Shown here: piece by piece, positions 53,612 through 62,389 of the stretch
How the letters are laid out: each line of letters opens with the position of its first letter
Numbering within the stretch: the stretch's first letter is position 1
Assembly (NCBI GenBank): GCA_934045075.1
Contig: OW203722.1
Location: forward strand, 23,282,879 to 23,346,878
Source: Yponomeuta sedellus
Lineage: Eukaryota > Arthropoda > Insecta > Lepidoptera > Yponomeutidae
Reading direction: 5' to 3'
Length of the DNA stretch: 64,000 nucleotides
The notes under the pieces: generated by a model
The model's database searches: none
Told to the model about the DNA's origin: nothing
Seen by the model: only the letters and a program-made list of their open reading frames with translations
Made by a program: the position numbers and the translations under genes

Positions 53612-56326
53612 CTCAGATCATAGAAAGAAGGAGATATGCCCTAGCTGCGAAATAAGTCCGGTACCGCTGTCGCCACTTTTGAATATGTGTGCGTTTTCAT
53701 TACATGCACAATATTGTAAATATAAGGTTCACGCACACGTCTGTCCAGTCATTTACTAGCGTTCTAATCTTTTAATTGGTTCGCACACTATAAAAAAACA
53801 ATTGTACGAATACACTCGTACACGTAAACAACAGCGTCGGTGAACTCCTTAGGGATGGAACACTTGCATCAAATAATACATCTATCGATAAAATGATCCG
53901 ATGAGAGGTTATTCATTTATTAACAGTATACTTCGTGTTGGGATGATACAAAAAAACAGAGCATGTTAAATTTACAAAAACAATATTATGAAAACAAATA
54001 ACCCTATTTTAATTTACTGTCCTGTGAAATGTAAATATTTATTAAGAACGTGTCTTTTTGACAGTATTTGTGGCTTCAGTATATGATAAAGATGCAAAAC
54101 TTGGCTTTCTACTAATATAGAATTTGATTATTTTGATAATGATGATGACCCATGTACTGTATACTAATACGATAAGTTAAAAATGCTTATATGTTAAATT
54201 TGTTTGGACAGAAAACCACCGAAGCATACTTGGTAGTGACTCTGTCCGGAAAGCTAGGTCTTCTGGGTTTCAATCCTGGTTATGGAAAGAACTAATATTT
54301 GTGTGAAGAGCATGTCCACGGTCAGGGACGCATTTGTACCTGGATCTTGGATATTTCTTTGTATTTTATTTAGTAAATGAATCCCAATGTAACGTGAAAT
54401 GCACTTACATTACCATTTACAAATTGGCTTATATTGGTAACTTTGTTAGGACTCTGTAAAGCAGTTTTTGTTGGGTGAAAGAATGAAGTGCTGACTTTTT
54501 AAGAATACAATAGCAATTACTTTCTCATTCTCTGAAAATAATTCACCCAGCTATATAAAAAATAGGATAAACACACACATAAACTCGAAAAACAACAATT
54601 TTTCTGAAGAAATTGCCACTTGTCTGAGTAACAGCGATATATTGGAATTCAGTAGCCACGCTTGGATTACAAGGATTAACTAAAGAATATGTTTATGGCT
54701 GTGATTTTCATGAAATGTGATGAAATGTATCATGGGCCTGTAAATAAAGTAAGTTCCTAATTAAAAATACAGTAAATAGGAAGAACTTTTATAAGCTTGT
54801 CAAAAAAAAATTCAATGAAACTTTCGAAACATACATGATTAAAAAAATAAAATCAGCATCCGACTGAAATCCTACAGAGAATATTTTCATTATCGTCATC
54901 ATTCAGCCACAAGATATCCACTGCTGGATATAGGCCTCCTCCATGGATTTCCAAAAAGACCAGTTGAAAGCGGCTTACATCCAGCGTCTTCCTTCGACTA
55001 GGATGAGATCTTCTCTCCATCTTGTCGTCCGACGCTGCACTTGCCGATATGACATATAAGAAAGTACCGACATACCCTATTGTGGTCTCCATTCGGGAAC
55101 TTGTCGGATCTAAAATGGTAAATAAATTATTAAAATACTGCATAATCGAATTTCATTTATAACATAACGCTCATAAAAAATTAAATATATAAGACTATGA
55201 TTTAGTACCACAACCACATCACCTGATTTGTTTCTTTAGAAACACTTCCTTTTAGAGAGTTATGCGTCGTCCATATGAAATTAAGATTGTGATTGTGAAG
55301 TGATAATTGAATATTCTAAACCATGTAAAATTTTATCGTGATTTTAAATATACTGGTACCTCAACCTTTATGGAACTCGTTATTACTGGTATTTTCAAAG
55401 TAGGAACTGCCCACGGAAATATTTTTTCCCCCACTTTAGCATCTGGAAACACTTCTCTGTAAAATAGATGGAGCAAATGGTACTTTATTTGAAAGGAAAT
55501 CAGTTATACCCTCTGTATTTTGATCCATTTTTCTTTCGTATTTTTCTTTATCTTTATTAGAAACTTTTTGAAATACATGTTCGAAGCTAGGCCTGTTTTT
55601 AATAAGACAAAATCCTTCTACTAAAATAAAAGCTGCGAAGTCTACGCAGATGGAGTCGCGGGCAATAGTCGACGATAAGACTAGATACCTAGTCTTACAA
55701 TAATAAAATTGGTTCTAGTAATTTTGGAAGTCTGGACGAACGATTATTAATGCCTCAATAATATCGATACTTAATCAGTCTGAAAAGAAAGAAACTACCC
55801 CATCACTATGTCTTCAGCTGACCTACTGGAGAATTTGACATTTCGCGGCAAATACATGCGGCCGTATCTCGAAACATCGCAATGAACAATGATCAGTTTT
55901 GCGTGACGGTTCACTGCGGGCTGGCTTTTCCTAGTTAGCAAACCTCCACGAAAATCCTATATAGAAACGTCAGTGGAGTAACTACAATGTAATAAATACG
56001 TCCCATTTACGTTCTTAGTAATGGGATGCACATTGCACATAAAATTATTATAATTATGATTTTTCGTAGTTTATAAGACGAATATAGTGAGTAAAATAGG
56101 TTTACCGGTGAAAAGACACTCCCCTGTTTTTGAATAGCATGTATCACAGCGATTTCTGCAGGTAATCACTGCGCAATTAGGCATTTTTCTCAGATGTTAC
56201 TCGACGGCTGGCGCAAAGCGATTGACGGCCATATTTCAAAGTTTCGCAGAGGTTAGCCCAAATGGGCTAACGTTGGGCGACAGTGCCACGCCCACAAGGC
56301 ACTTCTCCTTATTTTTGTGTTCTGAG
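53612..56326 (-). mobile_element. Second copy of the P-like DNA transposon, 2715 bp, inverted
   Basis: Reverse-oriented relative of 3356-6092 along its whole length, with ends 'ctcagatcatagaaagaagg' and the complement of 'ctcagaacacaaaaataagg' and its own perfect 8-bp duplication. It carries the same THAP-like start (minus-strand ATG at 56184-56182, MPNCAVITCRNRC) and the same captured LINE tail. Scattered substitutions and small indels separate the two copies, so they are independent old insertions and not a segmental duplication. No transposase frame. Confidence 0.9.
54903..55046 (-). pseudogene. Captured LINE tail in the second transposon copy
   Basis: Collinear with 4692-4835; same in-frame stop, same EEAYVQQWIS-like end (the Q of 'CPAV' frame aside). 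Confirms that the capture was inherited by both copies. Confidence 0.7.
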
Positions 56327-56334
56327 GTGGGGCC

Positions 56335-56400
56335 AGAAGCAATGTATGTGCTTGTACCTATGTAAATGTTATGTTAAATGTTATGTTATTTCCTGGCACG
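56335..56400 (+). repeat. SINE family E, 3' remainder
   Basis: 'agaagcaatgtatgtgcttg' and repeated 'aatgttatgtta', continuing 53461-53611. Confidence 0.8.
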
Positions 56401-56448
56401 TCGTTTTGGGCCATGTCTAGTCTATGAATAAAAAAATGCTTTATTGTT

Positions 56449-56739
56449 TTGCATGTGTCTGTCAAAACCAAGATCACTGTCGTTGGAGTTGCGACCGCTA
56501 AGCTTAAGTGGAGCTGGGCTGGCCATGTCAGACGTATGGAGCCGGAAAGGTGGGCGAAAATCGTCACTGATTGGGTCCCGTGCGATGGCTACCGACGACG
56601 AGGCAGACCAAGGCGGAGATGGTGTGACGACCTGACCAAATATTTACCTGGGTGGGAAGCATTGGCTGTCAGCAAAGAGGAGTGGAAATCTGAAGGGGAG
56701 GCCTTTGCCCAGCAGTGGGACACAGTCATGGCTAATTAA
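56449..56739 (+). pseudogene. C-terminal tail of an RTE-like LINE with poly(A)
   Basis: The frame reads KLKWSWAGHVRRMEPERWAK, RRRGRPRRRWCDDLTKYLPG and WKSEGEAFAQQWDTVMAN, then a stop (56737-56739) and an A-run (56739-56749). W-x-GHV-RM ... GRP-RRW-DDL ... EAF-QQW is the usual C-terminus of RTE-type and related endonuclease/RT LINEs. About 90 codons, uninterrupted; the element is 5'-truncated at about 56440, so no RT activity remains. Confidence 0.75.
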
Positions 56740-56789
56740 AAAAAAAAAATTGTTTGCATCTATTACTTAACTGTATTTTCTTTTGTTTA

Positions 56790-57000
56790 TCCGGAGGTCG
56801 CGGGTTCTAGCCCCGGCTTGTACAAATGACTTTGTTTTCTAAGTTATGTGCATTTGAGAATGTAAAGTAGCAGTACCATTCGCTTAGTGAGGGAAAACAT
56901 TATGAAGAAACCTTAATGTCTAAAGTGTTAGCTTATCTCAGCGTTTACTACGTACAATGGCCCAACTATGAGACTAAGAGGGGCAATCTGAGGTCTAACT
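56790..57000 (+). repeat. SINE family T1
   Basis: 'aggtcgcgggttctagcccc', 'acaaatgactttgttttcta', 'gtgagggaaaacattatgaa' and 'acgtacaatggcccaactat', ending 'gaggggcaatctgaggtcta'. The tRNA-like head is cut. 57000-57100 repeats 'cttcttcttcttcctgtgcc' and 'caatggaggttggtcgtcag', which recur at 61527-61585. Confidence 0.7.
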
Positions 57001-57144
57001 TCTTCTTCTTCCTGTGCCTCTCCACCAATGGAGGTTGGTCGTCAGATCCGCATATTCTTCTTTGTTTCTGTGGTACTGCTACATTACATTCACAAATGTT
57101 GATATTTAAAATCCTATTTAGAGGCTAAAAATTTCACCCATGCC

Positions 57145-58015
57145 GGGGCTGTAAGTGATGCAATTTGCTTAAGCCAGATGTCGCTGCCTGTACGTAATAC
57201 AGAGAATAGTGTAAAGAGGTTAGACATTTCACTGATGCCGGTGAGTCGCCCATTGGTTCAATTGGTAGAGCGCTGGCACGGATAGCCAGTGGTTGCGGGT
57301 TCGAATCCCGGCATGGGTGAAATTTTTTGCCTCTAAATAGGTTTTTAAATTTATCCTTAGCACGGGTTAGTGCATTAAAAATAAAAATAGTATAATCATG
57401 TGGGTACAGTGATATCGTTCCGATGTAAAACCTAACTGCAAAGTAGGTAGTCGGGGCTGTAAGTGATGCAATTTGCTTAAGCCAGATGTCGCTGCCTGTA
57501 CGTAATACAGAGAATAGTGTAAAGAGGTTAGACATTTCACTGATGCCGGTGAGTCGCCCATTGGTTCAATTGGTAGAGCGCTGGCACGGATAGCCAGTGG
57601 TTGCGGGTTCGAATCCCGGCATGGGTGAAATTTTTTGCCTCTAAATAGGTTTTTAAATTTATCCTTAGCACGGGTTAGTGCATTAAAAATAAAAATAGTA
57701 TAATCATGTGGGTACAGTGATATCGTTCCGATGTAAAACCTAACTGCAAAGTAGGTAGTCGGGGCTGTAAGTGATGCAATTAGCTTAAGCCAGATGTCGC
57801 TGCCTGTACGTAATACAGAGAATAGTGTAAAGAGGTTCGAAATTTCACTGATGCCGGTGAGTCGCCCATTGGCTCAATTGGTAGAGCGCTGGCACGGATA
57901 GCCAGAGGTTGCGTGTTTGAATCCCGGCATTGGTAAAATTTTTAGCCTCTAAATAGGTTTTTAAATTTGTCCTTAGCACGGGTTAGTGCATTAAAAATAA
58001 AAATAGTACAAATGT
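57145..58015 (+). repeat. Tandem array of family S, period 308 bp
   Basis: Unit starts 'ggggctgtaagtgatgcaat' at 57145, 57453 and 57761. Each unit has 'gatgtcgctgcctgtacgta', a tRNA-like domain (about 57248-57320, 57556-57628, 57866-57938; A box 'tggttcaattgg' or 'tggctcaattgg', B box 'gggttcgaatcccgg'), 'gcctctaaataggtttttaa', 'agcacgggttagtgcattaa' and 'taatcatgtgggtacagtga'. Units 1 and 2 share private variants (ttagacattt, cattggttca, ccagtggttg) absent from unit 3. An inverted 3'-end piece (57105-57143) precedes the array. Confidence 0.9.
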
Positions 58016-58027
58016 ACATATACATAT

Positions 58028-58183
58028 AAAGTACTGCTACTTTACATTCACAAATGTACATATACATTTGTGAATGTCAAGTAGCAGTACCACTCATTTA
58101 CGGTAAGGAAAAATATCGCAAGAAAACCCTACTGTCTAAAGTGCTATAATACCGTAGCGATTGCTACGTACAATTACCCAATT
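58028..58183 (+). repeat. SINE family T1, 5' part, split by the intact LINE
   Basis: 'gtagcagtaccactcattta', 'ggaaaaatatcgcaagaaaa' and 'tgctacgtacaattaccca', then interrupted. Its continuation 'ttatgaggctaagtggggaa' and 'atctcaggtctaac' is at 61494-61526. 58031-58090 is an inverted repeat of 'tactgctactttacattcac'. Confidence 0.75.
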
Positions 58184-61100
58184 TTTTTTTTTTTTTTTTT
58201 ATTTTATTTTAGAATCACCAAACAGAAAGTTACACTATGACATGTCAGTTAAGCATATGAGTGTTACAAAACAAGATTGTAGTGTACTATCTACAAGCAG
58301 GTGATCACAACACGCAATACATTTATAGTTAGGGTAGTAGGTAATATGAAACACAATTTTACATATTAGGTACAAACAGTGAAACAAAGTCTTAAAAATC
58401 ATAAAAATAATGGGTAAAACAGTAAGCCAGTAAGCCAAACTTTTATCTAACTCGTGTTGAAAGGAAAGGCCTTAATTGAGTTGACTGAGGAAAAGAAAAC
58501 ATCCAGATGGTCTTTATATCTGTTGTAAAGTCCCATCATGCGAAAGAGAGGGGCATGCGAACCAATATTAGTGCGGCATTGTGGTAAAGAAAATGGCAAT
58601 CGGTGGCACATCCTGCAAATCGGTCGGGGAATTTTCAGATGCACCTGACTTAAAAGTTCAGGACAGTCAATAATACCGTTCATTAGTTTGTATAAAAATA
58701 CTAGGTCAGAGCGATCACGCCTTGTGTGGAGTGTTTCCATATTGTAATGTTCTAGACGGTCGGAGTAGGATGGAAGAGATCGACTTAGCTGGTCAGCAAA
58801 AGATAGATGGTACAAAAAACGCTTCTGAACTCTTTCAATTCTGTTGCCATGACTTTTATATACTGGATTCCATGCTGTGCTACAATATTCTAAAATACTG
58901 CGCACATAAGCATTGTACAAGATTAATAAAGTACTGGATTTTTTGAACACTCTTGTTTTTCGGACAACGAACCCTAGGGCTTTGTTAGCTTTTTTAACTG
59001 TTTTATCAATATGAATAGAAAATTTAGCCGATTTTTCCATCTCCACTCCAAGATCACGTATTGACTCCACCTCCTTGAGTGTAACACCGTTAATTGTGTA
59101 ATTACCGATAGTAGGGATTCGTTTTCTTGTGAAACTCAGGTAAAAACACTTAGACACATTTAGGGACATTTTGTTTGCTGTACACCATTGTTGTATGCTA
59201 TCAACATCATTTTGAAGTAGAAGACAGTCGTCTAGGCTATGGATCGTTTTATAAATTTTTAGGTCATCTGCATAGAAAAGTGCTTCAGAATAAGTAATAT
59301 TCTGTAAAGCATCATTGATGAATATTACAAAGAGCAGTGGGCCCAAGTGGGATCCCTGTGCTATTCCCGACGGTACGTGTAATCTATTTGACTTATATCC
59401 ACTCGCCACAACTATTTGGGAGCGATTTGACAGATAGCTCTCAAACCAACGCAAAAGAGATCCATGTAATCCCAATGACGATAGCTTTTCTAATAATATT
59501 ATATGATCGACGACGTCAAAAGCCTTGCTAAAGTCCGTATAAATAGTATGAACTTCGAGTCCTTTATCCAATTCATTCATTATATTTTGGGCAAACAGAG
59601 TAAGGTTAGTCGCCGTCGATTTTTTAGGTAAAAATCCATGTTGTTCTGTTATCAATGAAGCTTTCACGTGCCAATAGACTTTATGTACTAGAATAGATTC
59701 AAGGAGTTTGCTTATTGCACTTAGAAGGGATATAGGTCGGTACATTTCGACGTTTGATAGGCTGCTAGTTTTAGGAATAGGAACGACATGTGTCACTTTC
59801 CATTTATCGGGGTACTGACCCAGACGGAGGGATAAATTAAATATTATCTGCAACGGCTTGCAGATGCTTTTACAACAACTCTTTAAAAAGAATGCTGGTA
59901 GGCCATCAGGCCCTGCACCCTTGTTTCCGTCTATTTTCATGATCGCCTTTATAATCTCTTCCTCGGTGATTTTTATGGAACTTAGAATGTTATTAACGTT
60001 TTGGTAGGGTTTATAGATGTGACTGCTATTTGAGTTTGGATTAGTTGGTACATAAACAGAGTTAAAATATTTTGCAAAGAGGTTACAAATTGATTGACCA
60101 TCGTGTGCATCCAGAAGGCCGTAGGTCATGTGTTGAGGTATGCGATGACTGTTCTTTCTGGTATTCTTAACGAAGCTCCAGAAAAATTTTGGGTTTTTCT
60201 TTATATTTTCCTCTGTGTTTTTTTTATATTTAGTGTAACAATGTGTTATCATACTGGAGCATCGATCCCGTAGCATATCAAAAGTTAACTTATCTAGGGG
60301 GTTATTGTATGTTTTGAATTTTTTGTGGTATTTTGCCTTTTCTTTTAGGGCTTTTATGAGTGGTTTGCTGTACCATTTGGGATATTTAGAAGGCTTATGG
60401 ATTCGAACTGGGCAGTGAGCTGTTATTATTGAATCTAAAGTAGAATATAACTTATCAACGGCAATATTAATATCGTGACACGATTCGTCCCCTAAAATTG
60501 AGTGCCAATCTATTGACAGTAGTTTAGAATTTATGATTTCGTAAGATGCCTTAAAGAAATTAAAAGACTTGGTAGGGTTATGGGTTAATAGTTTAGTTGG
60601 TGTAAGATGAAGGATTATTTCGTGTGGTGGATGGTGCTTGTCAATAATCGATATAGGACGATAGCTTCTGGTAACGCTAATCATTTCCGGTTTATTGCAC
60701 AGAATAAGATCCAATGTTTTCCCATTGTCGTTCAGAACGCCATTGCACTGCCGGACATTATTGAAAGTAAAACAATCCAGCAACGCACCCTCCAAATTAC
60801 AAAAGGGCGCACTGGAGTTATAAGAGACGTTGTCTTTATCTAAGGTCCAAACAATACTGGACAGGTTAAAGTCTCCTACAAGAAGATTTAATGCATTATC
60901 TCTGGTTTGGTTTGTTAACACTGCTTCCATATTTCTGCAAAATTGGTCCACATAGTTTGGATTCAAAGGGGGAGGAATATATGAAACACAGATGTTGAGA
61001 ACTCTAGATCCTAATCTTTTGTCCTTTATTGGAAGAGAGAGCCACAATAATTCACAATTGCACTCCCAATTAGGCTTTCGAGCACCTGTCAGTTCCCTAC

Positions 61101-61492
61101 GAATAGCAATCAGCACACCGCCTCCGTTGATTTTTGTATTAAGACTATTAATAGATCTGTCGCGTCTGAATACAACGTATCTATCATCCAGAAACTCATA
61201 ATCAAATATAGAATCGTTAAGCCAGGTTTCGGTAAAGATGACCACATCAAAGTCAGTTGTGACAATGTTACTCTTAATCGCATCAGTCTTGGTTCGCATG
61301 CCACGCAAATTCTGATAATACATTTTAAACATATTATTACACATATTGCTTGTGACGTAGAGTATTTTCACGACAGCTACTTAAATAATATAAATATTGG
61401 GTGACACCCAATTGTAAATTACAGAGAGTTCAAAGTAGATATGTTTTTAATTAAGATCCCTGGAGAGCCGTCATCTTTACAAATGGAAATGG
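58184..61492 (-). mobile_element. Near-complete non-LTR retrotransposon carrying ORF2, about 3.3 kb
   Basis: The 3' end is a poly(A) tract (58182-58200, T-run on the plus strand) and the 5' end lies near 61492, where the interrupted SINE resumes. 'aatt' occurs at both edges, a minimal visible target duplication blurred by the tail. Only 120 bp precede the ORF2 start, so ORF1 is missing: a 5'-truncated copy that stops just outside ORF2, or a one-ORF element. The 3' UTR between 58446 and 58200 has no coding content. Confidence 0.85.
58447..61371 (-). CDS. Non-LTR retrotransposon ORF2: endonuclease + reverse transcriptase (974 aa)
   Basis: The protein nicks target DNA and reverse-transcribes the element RNA at the cut. 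Residues about 17-255 are an apurinic-type (EEP) endonuclease: YYQNLRG (Asn21), FTETW (Glu48), GDFN (Asp167, Asn169), TLDLIL (Asp221) and DKHHPPHE (244-251) in place of the usual SDH. RT spans about 470-735: GAGPDGLPAFF (486-496), MYRPISLLSAISK, YTDFSKAFD (Asp613), GIAQGSHLGPLLF and LFYADDLKIY (Asp702, Asp703). The C-terminus (800-974) has ILEYCSTAWNP and a Cys/His-containing end without an RNase H domain. No stop or frameshift. Motifs fit the CR1/L2/Rex1/Jockey group; the clade needs a tree. The ATG at 61371 is the longest start; MYYQNLRG at codon 17 is an alternative. It may be translatable, but ORF1 is absent from this copy. Confidence 0.95.
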   Translation of the reverse strand: MKILYVTSNMCNNMFKMYYQNLRGMRTKTDAIKSNIVTTDFDVVIFTETWLNDSIFDYEFLDDRYVVFRRDRSINSLNTKINGGGVLIAIRRELTGARKPNWECNCELLWLSLPIKDKRLGSRVLNICVSYIPPPLNPNYVDQFCRNMEAVLTNQTRDNALNLLVGDFNLSSIVWTLDKDNVSYNSSAPFCNLEGALLDCFTFNNVRQCNGVLNDNGKTLDLILCNKPEMISVTRSYRPISIIDKHHPPHEIILHLTPTKLLTHNPTKSFNFFKASYEIINSKLLSIDWHSILGDESCHDINIAVDKLYSTLDSIITAHCPVRIHKPSKYPKWYSKPLIKALKEKAKYHKKFKTYNNPLDKLTFDMLRDRCSSMITHCYTKYKKNTEENIKKNPKFFWSFVKNTRKNSHRIPQHMTYGLLDAHDGQSICNLFAKYFNSVYVPTNPNSNSSHIYKPYQNVNNILSSIKITEEEIIKAIMKIDGNKGAGPDGLPAFFLKSCCKSICKPLQIIFNLSLRLGQYPDKWKVTHVVPIPKTSSLSNVEMYRPISLLSAISKLLESILVHKVYWHVKASLITEQHGFLPKKSTATNLTLFAQNIMNELDKGLEVHTIYTDFSKAFDVVDHIILLEKLSSLGLHGSLLRWFESYLSNRSQIVVASGYKSNRLHVPSGIAQGSHLGPLLFVIFINDALQNITYSEALFYADDLKIYKTIHSLDDCLLLQNDVDSIQQWCTANKMSLNVSKCFYLSFTRKRIPTIGNYTINGVTLKEVESIRDLGVEMEKSAKFSIHIDKTVKKANKALGFVVRKTRVFKKSSTLLILYNAYVRSILEYCSTAWNPVYKSHGNRIERVQKRFLYHLSFADQLSRSLPSYSDRLEHYNMETLHTRRDRSDLVFLYKLMNGIIDCPELLSQVHLKIPRPICRMCHRLPFSLPQCRTNIGSHAPLFRMMGLYNRYKDHLDVFFSSVNSIKAFPFNTS

Positions 61493-61493
61493 A

Positions 61494-61600
61494 ATTATGA
61501 GGCTAAGTGGGGAAATCTCAGGTCTAACTTCTTCTTCTTCCGGTGCCTCACTACCAATGGAGATTGGTCGTCAAATCCGCATATTCTTATTAGTTTCTTA
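61494..61600 (+). repeat. Remainder of the T1 SINE plus a CTTCTTCTT repeat
   Basis: 'ttatgaggctaagtggggaa' completes the T1 copy begun at 58028. 'cttcttcttcttccggtgcc' and 'caatggagattggtcgtcaa' follow, as they do after the T1 copy at 56790, so the two form a recurring composite. Confidence 0.65.
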
Positions 61601-61700
61601 CCAAGCAAAACAGATCTTCGACGCTGGCTACATCTGTCCATTCCCTGACGTTTCTGAGCCACGACTCCCTTCCTCCCCCAACACTCCTCCTTCCCTCAAT

Positions 61701-61799
61701 GGTATCAACCCTTTGTATGTCCCGACTGCTGGGACACGGGCGTGGCCCCGTGGTGGAGTATGGCCTAACCTTCCTGTGTTGCAGGAAGAGACACCTGCC
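61701..61799. repeat. 5'-inverted SINE family A insert with 12-bp target duplication
   Basis: Flanked by 'ccttccctcaat' at 61689-61700 and 61800-61811. The insert consists of the SINE end in minus orientation (61701-61740, 'atcaaccctttgtatgtccc') joined to an adjacent segment in plus orientation (61741-61799, 'ccccgtggtggagtatggcc'). Confidence 0.8.
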
Positions 61800-61811
61800 C
61801 CTTCCCTCAAT

Positions 61812-62389
61812 CTTTTTTTTTCTCGCTGGCAACCCTAGCGAGCAGTTGTCATTTCAAACAGCTGTTGTAATTTTAATAAAATAAATTAATAAAACCCAGT
61901 AATACTTAATTAGTAATAGTGTTAAATGTTAAATAAGTGATGTTAAAAACATACAAGTGTTATTCAAGTGTTTACCTGAGTAGTTCACTTGATCGACGAA
62001 ACGGCTGAACGGCGACAAACAACCGTTATGTACTGGTTGTAAACATTGGATAAAAAGGAATATTTAAGGGGAGTATATTGTTCTTATGGGACATTTATTA
62101 CATTGAGCGTGTTTCTTTCTTATCAAATACTAATCACAAGCAATAGAACTAGTAGAACGAATGTAAATTTCCGTTAGTGGCAAAATTTTGAAAATATGCA
62201 TTATTGTTAATCAACCCTCTATTTGGAAAATACCTATAGTAAAAGTAATAGATTTAGATTAAACTTAACGTAGAATCATAATAGCTGAATAAATCGATTA
62301 CTCCATAACTGTACATAGGCATCCACTGTGTGTTTCCTCTGGAAATACTGACGTTTTTCCCCCGGTTACATTTCAGTAATCACACTACA
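61812..62389 (+). other. Upstream region of the ORF1-like frame
   Basis: AT-rich leader with 'ctcgctggcaaccctagcga' (a small palindrome) at 61823-61842 and no coding frame. It may include the 5' UTR and internal promoter of the retrotransposon starting at 62390; I see no defined promoter motif. Confidence 0.35.

Noticed and set aside
57145..58015. Possible CRISPR-like array
   Set aside because: Unit and spacing are a 308-bp tandem repeat with no short repeat/variable spacer pattern, and the context is eukaryotic.
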